Assembly: GCA_964017045.1 (NCBI GenBank)
Contig: OZ024802.1
Span: 28,088,293 to 28,152,292, forward strand
DNA length: 64,000 nt
From: Omphiscola glabra
Lineage: Eukaryota > Mollusca > Gastropoda > Lymnaeidae
Reading direction: 5' to 3'
Position numbers and translations under genes: made by a program. Under the pieces are notes generated by a model. The model ran no database searches and was not told where the DNA came from. It worked only from the letters and a program-made list of their open reading frames with translations. Positions 1 to 9,415 of the stretch are shown here, one piece after another (within the stretch, counting starts at the first letter, position 1; each line of letters opens with the position of its first letter).

Positions 1-255
1 CGTGATTTCAAAGCCATGTGATCATTTCGCCACAACCGTCACGTGATTTCATCAATGGGATTAATTTAAAATAAATTGTTGCAGTGTTGTAAAATGGCAT
101 TGTTGCATCGCTCGTGTCGCTGAAACTTTCTAGAACTTATGGTAAAGAATGTTTAACAATGAACAAATGATAATGATAGTATTGATAGATATATATGGTG
201 ATACAGTGCGCTGTTGAAAATAAAATATGTATTTAAGAAGAAATGGAAACAATAC

Positions 256-663
256 CTGTTTAATAAAGCTGGCCTGCTGGACAAAGGACAGTGTCTTTAT
301 CCGAGAGCTTAACGCCCCACGGGCGAAATAGGGCATCACTATAGCCAGGTACCGAGGGGTTCTCACGGCGGCGTACATTGTCATCACGTTCGGGTGGCGC
401 AGGCGTTTCATGATGTCCACCTCCCTCAGGTAGTGCCTCAGCGTCGTCTCGTCCTTGACCGCGTCCTCGTCACTTCCTCCGGGTCCTCGCAGCTCGAACT
501 TCTTCACGGCCCGCACGACGTTCGGGTCATCTACGCTGGTGGCCAGGACAACTTCTCCGGAGAGACCGACGCCGAGAAGAGGTCCCTCCTCGGAACGAAA
601 CTCCAGGAAGAAGTCATCGTCCAGCTCAAAGTCGAATTTTCTGACTGTTTTTCCTGTGGCCAT
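256..663 (-). CDS. Protein kinase, first coding exon (N-lobe)
   Basis: The exon encodes 136 residues starting MATGKTVRKF and ends in phase 0 at a canonical donor (AACAG|GTATTG on the minus strand). What it shows is the N-lobe of a protein kinase. A glycine-rich loop GVGLSGEVV lies at residues 31-39. The ATP-binding lysine region RAVKKF is at 51-56. A helix-C stretch REVDIMKRLRHPNV at 80-93 supplies the glutamate, and a hinge-like IVMPYFARG is at 108-116. The catalytic loop (HRD) and DFG must lie in later exons beyond the left edge. GC content is clearly above the surroundings, as expected for a conserved exon. The ATG at 663 is the only sensible start, because reading through the donor gives AT-rich nonsense. 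The family resembles serine/threonine kinases with an LREVDIM motif, but I cannot name the subfamily. The phosphorylation role is known for the family and the rest is inferred. Confidence 0.85.
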
Positions 664-1150
664 GATGGATAATTTTAAAGAATATTTCAATAGCAAAATT
701 CCCCTGACAGTCTCTTGAAGTTGGGGTAAAAATAAAATATTTTCAGTATACGACAGGGTATAGGAATGGTCTTTGATAAATGCTGAATGAGTTTATAAGT
801 CCAATGTCCGAGCAATGCGTTATAAAGCAGGCGAGCAACAAACACAGACAAACATGCGAGATCAGTTCATGAGAGTGGAAGGAAATTTTTATATTAAAAA
901 AGACGTCTTACTTTTAATTTATACGGTTACTGGCAGTCAGTCAGGCCTGGTGACCTGCGGTCCGTTGCTTTGTCCAGTGGTGGTCATCGCGTTGACGCGT
1001 GACTGATTTCTAGTCCCGCCTTCCGTGTCCGCAAGCTTGTCGCCTTCGGTGTTGTCGACAACGTTGTCGTGTAATCAGGTGTGAATGGCCCGCACAAACA
1101 TTTTTTCACCTGGGCGCCTCATTGACCAACGTCTAGCCTCCAAAATCTTC
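664..1150 (-). promoter_or_regulatory. Possible promoter/5' region of the kinase gene
   Basis: This stretch lies directly upstream of the kinase start on the minus strand. The part at about 940-1110 is markedly richer in GC and CpG than the flanks (for example gttgacgcgtgactg and ttgtcgacaacgttgtcg). No TATA box or initiator can be assigned with confidence. The assignment rests on position and base composition only. Confidence 0.25.
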
Positions 1151-2322
1151 AGCCGACCAATGGGAACACTATAGATCATATAACGTCAAGATCAAGAAGA
1201 TGTTGTATCACCTGACTTAGACGCAATGACATCTCCCAGTGATATCCTCCCCCCCCCCTCCTCAACTAAGTTTTGACTTTTGATAATTTATTTTTGTTTT
1301 GTTTTATTTATTGTAATTTTCATTAACTAAATAAGATAATTAGCGCCATCTTTTATTTCCCAAATTTGAAATGAAATGTGGGAAGAAAAAAAGTAGCTTT
1401 TGAACTGGATATTCTCAACCCTCAAAAACCCTCCTCACTTTTTCTCCCACGCGTCGATAAAGATTTGACGCCCGACAGAGATATGTTAGAAAATGTATAT
1501 CTTTGTACATCTTGTTTTTAAGCGAATTTTGTCTCTCTAAATCTTTTATATTGACACCTGTAGTCACTTTACCTCCGCGATGGGCAGTGTTGTGGTCAAT
1601 GGTTAGGTTGGTCATCGGAAAGAAATCAGTAGCCGTCTGATGTTTCCATTTTCACCATTTTATTTCCTTTTTTACTATTCCCCCCCCCCCCCCCGAAACA
1701 CACACACACATACACAAATAAAGAAAACAATTAAAACATTAAAATGTCTTTATTTTAATGACTTGACCATTCAGCCCGAGTGGTGTGTATATTTTAATGA
1801 CTTGACCATTCAGCTCGAGTGGTGTGTATGAAAGAGGTATAGAACTCTAGATTTCTATCACTTTTACGGAATGTACACAAATATATTCCATGAGAATTAT
1901 TTTAATTACTATAAGTATAGTAAATTTAAGTTGAAAGAGGGGTCCCAGCGGTGGCCCATTCCATAATTTTACCGAAGTAGTTTGTCTGAGTTGGGGGCCC
2001 TATAACACATCAGTCAAATAAATATAACGTTAAAATGTAAACGGTTTCCCATTAAAATCAGTTCAAAATTGCCATAGATATGGCTTTTCTAAATTATGGA
2101 ATTTTCTGGAAAAGTCTAGACCGGCCCTGAATGGATTGGATAATTTTTAAACCCAACGATATTTCAGTATGGAAATGTATTGCTACCACGCTAGGCCTCT
2201 ATCCATCAATTCACATAGAATGTATAGCGTTGTCTTAGCCTATTGATATTTATATAGCTTGTATTAGGAAAAATGAAATTTGGCTCCCCGGCCCCAGAGG
2301 AATAGATATTATAAGTCAATAC
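1151..2322. other. Non-coding, AT-rich with homopolymer runs
   Basis: No gene is visible. The stretch holds poly-C runs (about 1249 and 1681), a short CA run near 1701 and a direct duplication annotated separately. At 1945-2110 a weak inverted pair (cattccataattt / aaattatggaa) is followed by a CCGGCCCTG end, which may be a worn hAT-type MITE. Confidence 0.4.
1753..1830. repeat. 39-bp direct duplication, 2 copies
   Basis: Two adjacent copies of a 39-bp unit containing gacttgaccattcagc and gagtggtgtgtat differ at one or two bases. This is a simple tandem duplication with no coding sense. Confidence 0.85.
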
Positions 2323-2599
2323 CAGGGCTGGATTAACCATTAGGCAAATAAGGCACGTCCCTTGGGCACCAAGCGTTTGGGGGCACCACAAGTCCTTAAG
2401 AAATATTTTTTTTTGGAACAAATTTAAGTCCAGAAACATCTGACAATTGAACAAGTTCTATGAAAATGAAGAAATACATTATAATAAAAATATTGAACAT
2501 ACCAGCGGTCAGGGTCAGTAAAAGATCACGGGCCCCGGGCAGAAGGGCCACCCATTTGGGTTTGTGCCTTGGGCACTAAAATGTCTTAATCCGGCCCTG
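2323..2599. mobile_element. hAT-type MITE with 8-bp duplication
   Basis: The 277-bp element opens with CAGGGCTGGATTAA and closes with TTAATCCGGCCCTG, a 14-bp terminal inverted repeat with one mismatch. The 8 bp on each side are gtcaatac and gtcagtac (7 of 8 identical), which fits an aged hAT target-site duplication. It has no coding capacity, so it would have been moved in trans. The CAGGG start and 8-bp duplication are established hAT traits. Confidence 0.8.
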
Positions 2600-2871
2600 G
2601 TCAGTACCCTTCGGTATTTGCATATGGATAATCAATTGTATCAGTACTAAGTTTGGTCAAGATACATCTATTCAAGTAGGAGTATTTGTTGGTAATTTCA
2701 TTTATATGGTTCATAAAGGAAAAAAAGACATTTTGGGCCCCCGGCACCAAACATAATGTTATTAAAAGTTCATAACCCCCTAGAATTCCTTCCGGATAAG
2801 GATGGATATGTGCCAAGTTTGGTCAAGATCCCTAAATCCATATTAAAGCCTTTGTGGAAAAAAGCTTGTAT

Positions 2872-2906
<35 letters not shown>

Positions 2907-3690
2907 TGTATCTTATCTTTATAACTATGGACTATGCATATCAATAAATTTAAAATATGTTTTTTTCTGTAATATAAATTAAGTTTAGTGGGAAAAGGGG
3001 GGGGGGGAGGTAGTGGCCATCTGCCCCTGGCAAAACTCATAATCATTTTTATATGTAAATAGGTGTCAGCCCAAGGGGGCACTAACCCCCATCTATTCCA
3101 ATGATTAAGGGAATTTACTACGGGAATTTGAATCATGGCATACATATAAATATAATAGTCTTGGTGTAAAGGTAAATAATTACTAGGGGAAGTTTATTGA
3201 CCACGTAAAAGAAAGCATAATTATATAATAATCTCAAAGATGAGATGCACTGTAATGTGATTTTAAAATGATTTTATTTAAAGTTACATTGCACATATTT
3301 TTAAATTTACGATTTCTTTTTGTTTTTTTTTAAATAAAAATGCCAGTATTTTTTATTTTTTTTTTAATGAGTTTGCAACTGTTATTATCTCTGTGTCTGC
3401 ATCCTGGACCTCATTCACCCTACTTAGCATGTCCTGTCAAAAATTCAGGATGATTTCAAGTTTACATTATTTTTGTAATCCAAGGAATTCTGAAGAATTT
3501 GGTGGACGAAATCATTTGAATTTGCATTGTTTCATATATAACATACCATATTATCAGTAGTGCATTTTAGTATCCTTGCGAAGCTGAATATTAACAAACA
3601 AACTGAGTTTTACTAATTATAAGAGTGTCGGACTGCGATAAACTTAATGCTTTAAAACAGATTAAGTAGACACGAGCAATTTGTGTCAAT
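2600..3690. other. Non-coding stretch with simple repeats
   Basis: No gene is visible. A (TA)n run sits at about 2876-2902 and a G run at about 2997-3008. Two partial copies of the phrase aagtttggtcaagat (about 2650 and 2816) suggest an old dispersed repeat of unknown class. Confidence 0.4.
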
Positions 3691-3694
3691 AAAA

Positions 3695-3765
3695 CAATAT
3701 GTCAGCTTTAATAATAATTTTACACTAGTAAACGTTTCGGCAAATGCCTTCTTCAGTGTAACAAC
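3695..3765. mobile_element. Possible Penelope-like terminal fragment
   Basis: The phrase aaacgtttcggcaaatgcc followed by ttcttcagtg resembles the terminal segment often found next to Penelope-like elements. The same theme recurs beside the GIY-YIG fragment at 16.6 kb. No coding remnant is present here. The assignment is by recollection of the motif and is weak. Confidence 0.3.
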
Positions 3766-4069
3766 AAAACATGAAATAAGTATACATTAAATTTACATAA
3801 CATACATATACAAGTATCCTACCTAAGAAAAAGAAATGAATAGGAGTAACAAATAGGTCTTCATTATCATACACACCTGAAATAGTGACATTGCAATACT
3901 ATTTTAAACTTAGTGAGATCTAGTTACATGAGTTTCAAGGATATGAATAAATTAATCTATTAAAACATGATAAAATAATGTTATTAGTGATGGAATGAGC
4001 AGTACAGATTGATTATAACCTTTGCCTGAAAATTTGATTACAACAGTTGTTAGTAAACATGTGTGATGG

Positions 4070-4256
4070 CAGTGGCGTAGCGAGCTTAACTCGCGCCCGG
4101 GGCACAATACCTTTTTAGCGCCCCCAATACCTTTTTAGCGCCCCCCCCTTATTCGAAAACCATGCAATATTATAGTAAAATATACCATTTGGCGCCCCAT
4201 TGTGAGTAGCGCCCGGGGCATGATGCCCCCTCTTGCCCCCCCTCACTACGCCACTG
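4070..4256. mobile_element. hAT-type MITE, perfect TGTGATGG duplication
   Basis: The 187-bp element starts CAGTGGCGTAGCGAG and ends CTCACTACGCCACTG. It is flanked by identical 8-bp copies of TGTGATGG (4062-4069 and 4257-4264). It belongs to the same family as 50809-50990. The interior is rich in gcgcccggggc phrases and non-coding. The perfect duplication suggests a fairly recent insertion into the already duplicated zinc-finger flank. Confidence 0.9.
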
Positions 4257-5000
4257 TGTGATGGGAACTGTTTTTAAGATGTTTAAAATGTATCAAGTAT
4301 GCTAATCGGTATTGTTTTACGGAGATTTATAGACAGAACACACGCATGCGTACAAATTAGATTTCAAAGCGCTCACACTTTGTTTTCAGTTCGTGACTAT
4401 AGAGAAATTGATTTTAAATTTATTTGAGGCCATGGCCAATTATGAAGGAAGAAGATGTCATAACAAAGACAGAGACAGAAATTGACTTTTATGAACTACA
4501 GAGGAGAGAAATTTGATGATGTTAACCCATAAGGCAAGATACAGAATCTGAGCGTTTGGTTCGTGCAAAACCTAAGCTAAAGTCAGAATTTTGCAGTGCT
4601 CATAATTTTGAAACAAGTGCAGATTTAACATTGTGTACTTTGTGTGTTTTAACAAATATCTCAGAAAAGTATATATAACATAGGATCAACTGGGATGTTG
4701 TCAAGAGAAGGCACCAGAGAAAACACTGGAATATATGCTACATCTTAAAAATAAAAGTTCAACAACTTAGAGCCTTTACAATCACACGACACTGTCTCTA
4801 ATTCCAAAGAACTGTATGCTGGGAGATATATAGCTAGTCACAAAAGAATAAATATACTGGAGAGAACCCTTTGAAATGTAGCATTGGTCCTGCAAATTTT
4901 ACTTCTAAATCAAATTTAGATGAGCACAAAATAAGACTTACTGGAGAGAGACCCTTCAAATGTGGCATTTGTTCTGCTGCTTTTGCTCTTGAATCTCATT

Positions 5001-5242
5001 GAGGGTCGTTTCACACGATCAAATTTTCCTTCCAGCATTTGATGCAATTCGTGTATGAAGCCTTGTCACAACTTTCAAATTACTATCTTCTTCTTCTTCT
5101 ATGCTTTCAGGGCCCACGATCAATGCATTGATCATTATGGCTCCTATATCTGATCAAATTCCCCCAAAAAGAAAACAAGCACAAAATAGTGGGTTCATGT
5201 AACAATTTGACGCGAAATTTGATCGTGTGAACTGACGCTTAG
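5001..5242. mobile_element. MITE with ~27-bp inverted ends, class unsure
   Basis: The ends are inverted: GTCGTTTCACACGATCAAAT on the left against AAATTTGATCGTGTGAACTG on the right. It interrupts the zinc-finger pseudogene exactly where a finger should continue. The duplication is unclear (TTG/TTA-like), so a PIF/Harbinger origin is possible but not shown. Confidence 0.65.
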
Positions 5243-5838
5243 TAAAGAAAGGCGCAAAGGAAGACATGTTAGCAGATCACATCGATGTTTACGCCTTTTG
5301 GCGGTATGCTGCTGGTGTATTTAAAAGAAAAGACATTTACAACTGAAAGCTTTTCACCATTGACTTGGATGTAGGGCTCGATGAAAGCTTTTCACCATTG
5401 ACTTGGATGTAGGGCTCGTTGTAAGCTTTTCGTGTAGCTGCTTGGTAGAGGACCCCAGGTCCTCTTTGTGTCAAGCTTTTGCAGGCATCCGAGAAGTTTG
5501 CAACTCCGCGTTGCAATATTGGTCTCTGATTCATCTTTAAGGGCACACGCGTCCGCCTGCAGAAAGAAAGTATATGTTCATGTCTGTCCGGACCTTGGAT
5601 TTAGAGTTTAATCTCCTGAGGTTAAATATTTTACCATTTGTTCGTTATCTCACAATCTGATGCAGTTTTTATCGACCTGGTTTTGATTCATCGCAAGCCA
5701 TGGCCGCCAACCTTACCTCCTGTCCCCCTTTTTTTGTTTTGATATTGTCGTCACCGATTTAATGTGTACCGCCAGGTTTCCACACACCGCTCCATTTATT
5801 CATTGTCAACGGTTGTTGGCGCTATAGTAGTTCTAAAA
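5243..5838. other. Small duplicated unit and unassigned sequence
   Basis: A 38-bp direct duplication lies at 5345-5419 (unit containing cttttcaccattgacttgg). A minus-strand ORF of 69 codons (5337-5546) runs through it, but nothing in it is recognisable and half of it comes from the duplication. It could be an exon remnant. I do not call it a gene. Confidence 0.35.
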
Positions 5839-5972
5839 CAGCGGATCTCAACCTGTCAGTCGCGACACATATTTATGAAGTAGCAACGAAAATAATTTAA
5901 TGGTTGGGGAACAAAACCTCAAGGAGGAAACGTATTAAAGGGTTGCGGAATTAGGAAGGTTGAGAATCACTG
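5839..5972 (-). mobile_element. SPIN-like hAT MITE (short copy)
   Basis: Read on the minus strand, the 134-bp element begins CAGTGATTCTCAACCTTCC and ends GGTTGAGATCCGCTG. Internal phrases such as CCCTTTAATACG, CCCAACCAT and TTTTCGTTGCTACTTCAT match what I recall of the SPIN hAT consensus. The flanks ttctaaaa and ttctaaca (7 of 8 identical) give the 8-bp duplication expected for hAT. SPIN elements are known for horizontal spread across animals, and identity to SPIN proper needs an alignment. Confidence 0.7.
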
Positions 5973-6249
5973 TTCTAACAAATGCTATCGGATTATCAAC
6001 TTTCAGGTTTCCGAGCCGAGAGAGACATTTTGTTATTTTCCCCCCACAATTTCGAGTGGCAATATGCTAACAAGAATGTAATCTTTGTGTGTGAGTGTGT
6101 GTATTAATATGTGTATCTGTCGAGGATTATAGTTTTCAACTTGCCAACTTGTAAGTTAATATAGTTTTTATTTCTGTCGATTTGATTTTGTGTATACATT
6201 TAACAGTATAAATAAATTTTACTAAATACATGTACTAAATACATAAATA

Positions 6250-7161
6250 CATGTACTAGCTTTGGTATCGTTTTTCTTTGTATATCCCTTGTACTAGCTT
6301 TGGTATCGTTTTTCTTTGCATATCCCATGTACTAGCTTTGGTATCGTTTTTCTTTGTATATCCCCTTTTCTAGCTTTGGTATCGGTTTTCTTTGTATATC
6401 CCCTGTACTAGCTTTGGTATCGTTTTTCTTTGTATATCCCTTATACTAGCTTTGGTATCGGTTTTCTTTGTATATCCCCTGTACTAGCTTTGGTATCGTT
6501 TTTCTTTGTATATCCCCTGTACTAGCTTTGGTATCGTTTTTCTTTGTATATCCCTTGTACTAGCTTTGGTATCGTTTTTCTTTGTATATCCCCTGTACTA
6601 GCTCTGGTATAGTTTTTCTTTGTATATCCCTTGTACTAGCTTTGTTATCGTTTTTCTTTGTATATCCCTTGTACTAGCTTTGGTATCGTTTTTCTTTGTA
6701 TATCCCTTGTACTAGCTTTGGTATCGTTTGTCTTTGTATATCCCCTATACTAGCTCTGATATCGTTTTTCTTTGTATATCCCCTGTACTAGCTTTGGTAT
6801 CGTTTTTCTTTGTATATCCCTTTTACTAGCTTTGGTATCGTTTTTCTTTGTATATCCCCTATACTAGCTCTGATATCGTTTTTCTTTGTATATCCCCTGT
6901 ACTAGCTTTGGTATCGTTTTTTCTTTGTATATCCCCTGTTCTAGCTTTGGTATCGTTTTTCTTTGTATATCCCCTTTACTAGCTTTGGTATCGTTTTTCT
7001 TTGTATATCCCGTGTACTAGCTTTGGTATCGTTTTTCTTTGTATATCCCTTGTACTAGCTTTGTTATCGTTTTTCTTTGTATATCCCTTGTACTAGCTTT
7101 GTTATCGTTTTTCTTTGTATATTCCCTGTTCTAGCTTTGTTATCGTTTTTCTTTGTATATC
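6250..7161. repeat. 39-bp minisatellite, about 23 copies
   Basis: The unit contains actagctttggtatcg and ttctttgtatatccc, with 39-bp spacing and mostly single-base variants. The same unit occurs once, inverted, in the related LINE copy at about 51535-51570. The array therefore grew inside this copy after the two diverged. Confidence 0.95.
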
Positions 7162-7345
7162 TGTTTTGGGTTTCAGTTCTTTGTTACGTATTGTCTATTT
7201 AAAGAACCAAATCAAAACCACGTAACATTACACAGCAGATGCCGATTCCAATGTCTCCATCTCTGAAAGCATAAGACAGCATGGCGTAGAACATATCGCT
7301 GGAAAGTGTTGGCGCCAGAACGCAACCTTGTTCGACGCCTTAGAC

Positions 7346-7539
7346 CAGTGGTCGGAAAACTCATTAGTGAAAAGAGCTAAAAATATATATATATATATCA
7401 ACAGAAGGGCGATTTGAAAAAAAAATTGAGAGTACAATTTTTTGTCAAGAAATATTTATTTTAGGTGTTAAAACACATTTGTGGCCGACTGGCCGAGCCG
7501 CACTCAGGTCGCTAAAAAGCCGCTATTTGCCAACCGCTG
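7346..7539. mobile_element. hAT MITE inside LINE copy A
   Basis: The ends are CAGTGGTCGGAAAAC on the left and TTTGCCAACCGCTG on the right, inverted with few mismatches. Identical 8-bp duplications CCTTAGAC flank it (7338-7345 and 7540-7547). A related, partial MITE occupies the corresponding position in LINE copy B at 51.2-51.33 kb, so the insertion predates the spread of this repeat. Confidence 0.85.
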
Positions 7540-7769
7540 CCTTAGACACAGGGAAAGGTTGAGGCATCTCTCTATTTTAACGGACCCAAGCCGGTATATT
7601 ATCGTGAGGTGCACCAGATCTTCCAGAGACCTTCTCTGCTGTAAATGACGAGAGACTTAGTTATGTCTACAATAATTGTTGGGGAAGATGTAACATATTA
7701 ATTCTGACACTTTACCTGCAGCTGTCTGGCGTTCTCTTTGCGAAAAACGCATTCTGTAATGGACTGCAA

Positions 7770-8090
7770 AGATACCCTCACCTGCCAGTGTACCCACACC
7801 TGCCAGTGTACCCACACCTGCCAGTGTACCCACACCTGCCAGTGTACCCACATCTGCCAGTGTACCCACATCTGCCAGTGTACCCTCACCTGCCAGTGTA
7901 CACACACCTGCCAGTGTACCCACAACTGCCAGTGTACTCACACCTGCCAGTGTACCCACAACTGCCAGTGTACCCACACCTGCCAGTGTACCCACACCTG
8001 CCAGTGTACCCACACCTGCCAGTGTACCCTCACCTGCCAGTGTACCCTCACCTGCCAGTGTACCCTCACCTGCCAGTGTACCCACACCTG
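7770..8090. repeat. 18-bp minisatellite, about 17 copies
   Basis: The unit is cacctgccagtgtaccca with variants at the second and last positions. Because the period is a multiple of three, long ORFs run through it on both strands. They encode only hexapeptide repeats and are not genes. Confidence 0.95.
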
Positions 8091-8628
8091 TGGCCAAGTA
8101 TTGATTAGCTGCCCTAAAGAGGTACAACTACTGCATAATTAGAAGTACTACCCCTCAATAAAGTACCCCAAATGAGTACGACAATAACGCAATCAGAGCA
8201 AGTAAGCCTCTGTTAATTACAACATACTAGCCCATAATCTACCATAAACCTCCTACTGTCCGTCCATTGATCAGCATTAGAGAAGGGGGGAGCAGGAATT
8301 GAGGGTGCCAAAGACGCGAGCAAAAGTGGGCTCTGGGTTAGGGGATTTTACCTTAATCTTGCCCCTTAAATGTTTAATATATTATATAGTCCCAAGAATT
8401 TTTTTAAAATTTATTTATTAAAACTACAAAAATATACTTTAGCACATAGCCGAATGTAGTTTTGCATCATTTTTTTTAAATCCGAGAGCAACAGGAGATA
8501 AGCTAATTAATAAATTAGGTGTACCTTAAACTTACCAGCGGGTACCAGTGTTTCCTTTAGATAATTTCCTCCAAGAGTGGGTATTTCAGATTTGTAAGGT
8601 AGGGGGGGGGGAGGCCATTGACAGTGGC
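8091..8628. other. Unassigned non-coding stretch
   Basis: I see no gene or clear repeat here apart from a G run near 8602. Confidence 0.4.
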
Positions 8629-8812
8629 CAGAGGCGTAGCTGTGGGGAGCGGGGAAAAGGTGAGCATATATCCCCATGAACCATGCTAGCGGGGACATGA
8701 AAATGGGGTGTGATGGTATTTAAAGGAAGAAAAAAAATGGTTATTTAATTTGAAAGTGGGTGGGGGAATGAATCAATGTCCCGTGGCGCAGAAGACTCTA
8801 GCAACGCCTCTG
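8629..8812. mobile_element. hAT-type MITE with worn ends
   Basis: The left end CAGAGGCGTAGCTG and right end TCTAGCAACGCCTCTG form imperfect inverted termini of the same general type as the CAGTGGCGTAGC family. The flanking octamers (acagtggc, caagtgca) match poorly, so the duplication has decayed or the boundaries are off by a few bases. Confidence 0.6.
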
Positions 8813-8871
8813 CAAGTGCATCAGGTTGCGTGGTCAGTCCAGATTTCACTTTACCTTTGTATTAAATTACA

Positions 8872-9089
8872 CGGAGGGGCGGCATCTTATGACGAATGCA
8901 GAATTTGTATCGATAATTGAAGCGAGACATAAATCTTGGCAAGACAATGGTTATAGCTCTAACATTAGCTACTCCACTAGGTAATGTAACTATCAGCTCT
9001 AACACTAACAGTAATAAATAACTTAACAAGCCGACCAAATTTTTGTTTTGCCCCCCCCCCCCTGAAAAAACCACGAGATGACGCCCCTG
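8872..9089 (-). mobile_element. MITE next to the transposase remnant
   Basis: Inverted ends CGGAGGGGCGGCATC and GATGACGCCCCTG bound a G-rich interior. A shared block (on the minus strand GGTTTTTTCAGGG, then GGGCAAAAC, then ttGGT-GGCTT-TTAAGT) also occurs at 32.82-32.99 kb next to the other transposase remnant. No convincing target duplication is visible. Confidence 0.55.
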
Positions 9090-9124
9090 TTGGGTATAGT
9101 CTATATTAGTTGATTGATAATTTT

Positions 9125-9415
9125 CATCTTGCGACACTGTTTTCCAGACGAGTCAACATGATCCTCATCTAACCATTCAGCACTTAAAATAGAAGCATTG
9201 TCAGTGTGAGCAATAATTGCCATATGCGCTCTCTATCGCCTTGCAGCTACTCGCATTGTTCGAATACTTTTTTGTTGAGGAGCAGTTGCTAATTCTTATG
9301 CTCAAGAGGGCATTGTCAGTTCTGTTGAACATGGTTTTTGAAAATGACTTGTGACGCAAAATAGATGTTACAGATTTTGCAAATCCGTTCGAGCAGCGAT
9401 GTTATTATTTATTGT
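9125..9415 (-). pseudogene. Fragment of Zator-like transposase C-terminus
   Basis: The minus-strand sequence matches 32590-32825 closely (phrases CGGATTTGCAAAATCTGTAA, CAGCTGCAAGG, GAATGGTTAGATGAGGATCA). Through it, the fragment corresponds to the C-terminal zinc-finger-like and acidic segment of the transposase at 14.23-14.48 kb. The reading frame is broken by stops. It joins the MITE at 8872-9089. It is a dead fragment with no N-terminal or catalytic part nearby. Confidence 0.7.

Larger units (their letters stand above)
3935..5270 (+). pseudogene. Decayed paralogue of the zinc-finger gene
   Basis: This segment is collinear with 56440-57400, including the 5' flank (gtgatggaatgagc against gtgatagaatgagc), the splice-acceptor neighbourhood (tttgttttcag) and the 5' coding region (acagagacagaaattgac, tcaactgggatgtt). 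The start codon equivalent reads ATA instead of ATG, and a base is lost a few codons later. Only about two finger units survive near 4860-5000 (for example CGICSAAFALESH), and the array is then split by a MITE at 5001-5242. Beyond it, aaaggaagacat may be the rest of the interrupted finger. A hAT MITE at 4070-4256 also sits inside the duplicated flank. It is a dead copy made by segmental duplication, not retrotransposition, because flanking and intronic sequence is included. Confidence 0.85.
6095..7620 (-). mobile_element. LINE-derived repeat, copy A (minus)
   Basis: The segment is an inverted relative of 51165-51715. On the minus strand a reverse-transcriptase fragment reads GVEQGCVLAPTLSSDMFYAM (about 7260-7340), the conserved QGCxLxP block of LINE polymerases. 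It is followed downstream by the 39-bp minisatellite and a tail (tgtcgaggattatagttttc region) shared with copy B. Upstream of the RT fragment the copy is interrupted by a hAT MITE at 7346-7539. Only a small part of the polymerase survives, so this is a dead, rearranged copy. The clade is undetermined. Confidence 0.65.

Noticed and set aside
7657..8142. ORFs of up to 156 codons on both strands
   Set aside because: They lie in an 18-bp tandem array. The peptides are hexamer repeats, and open frames on both strands follow from the period being divisible by three.
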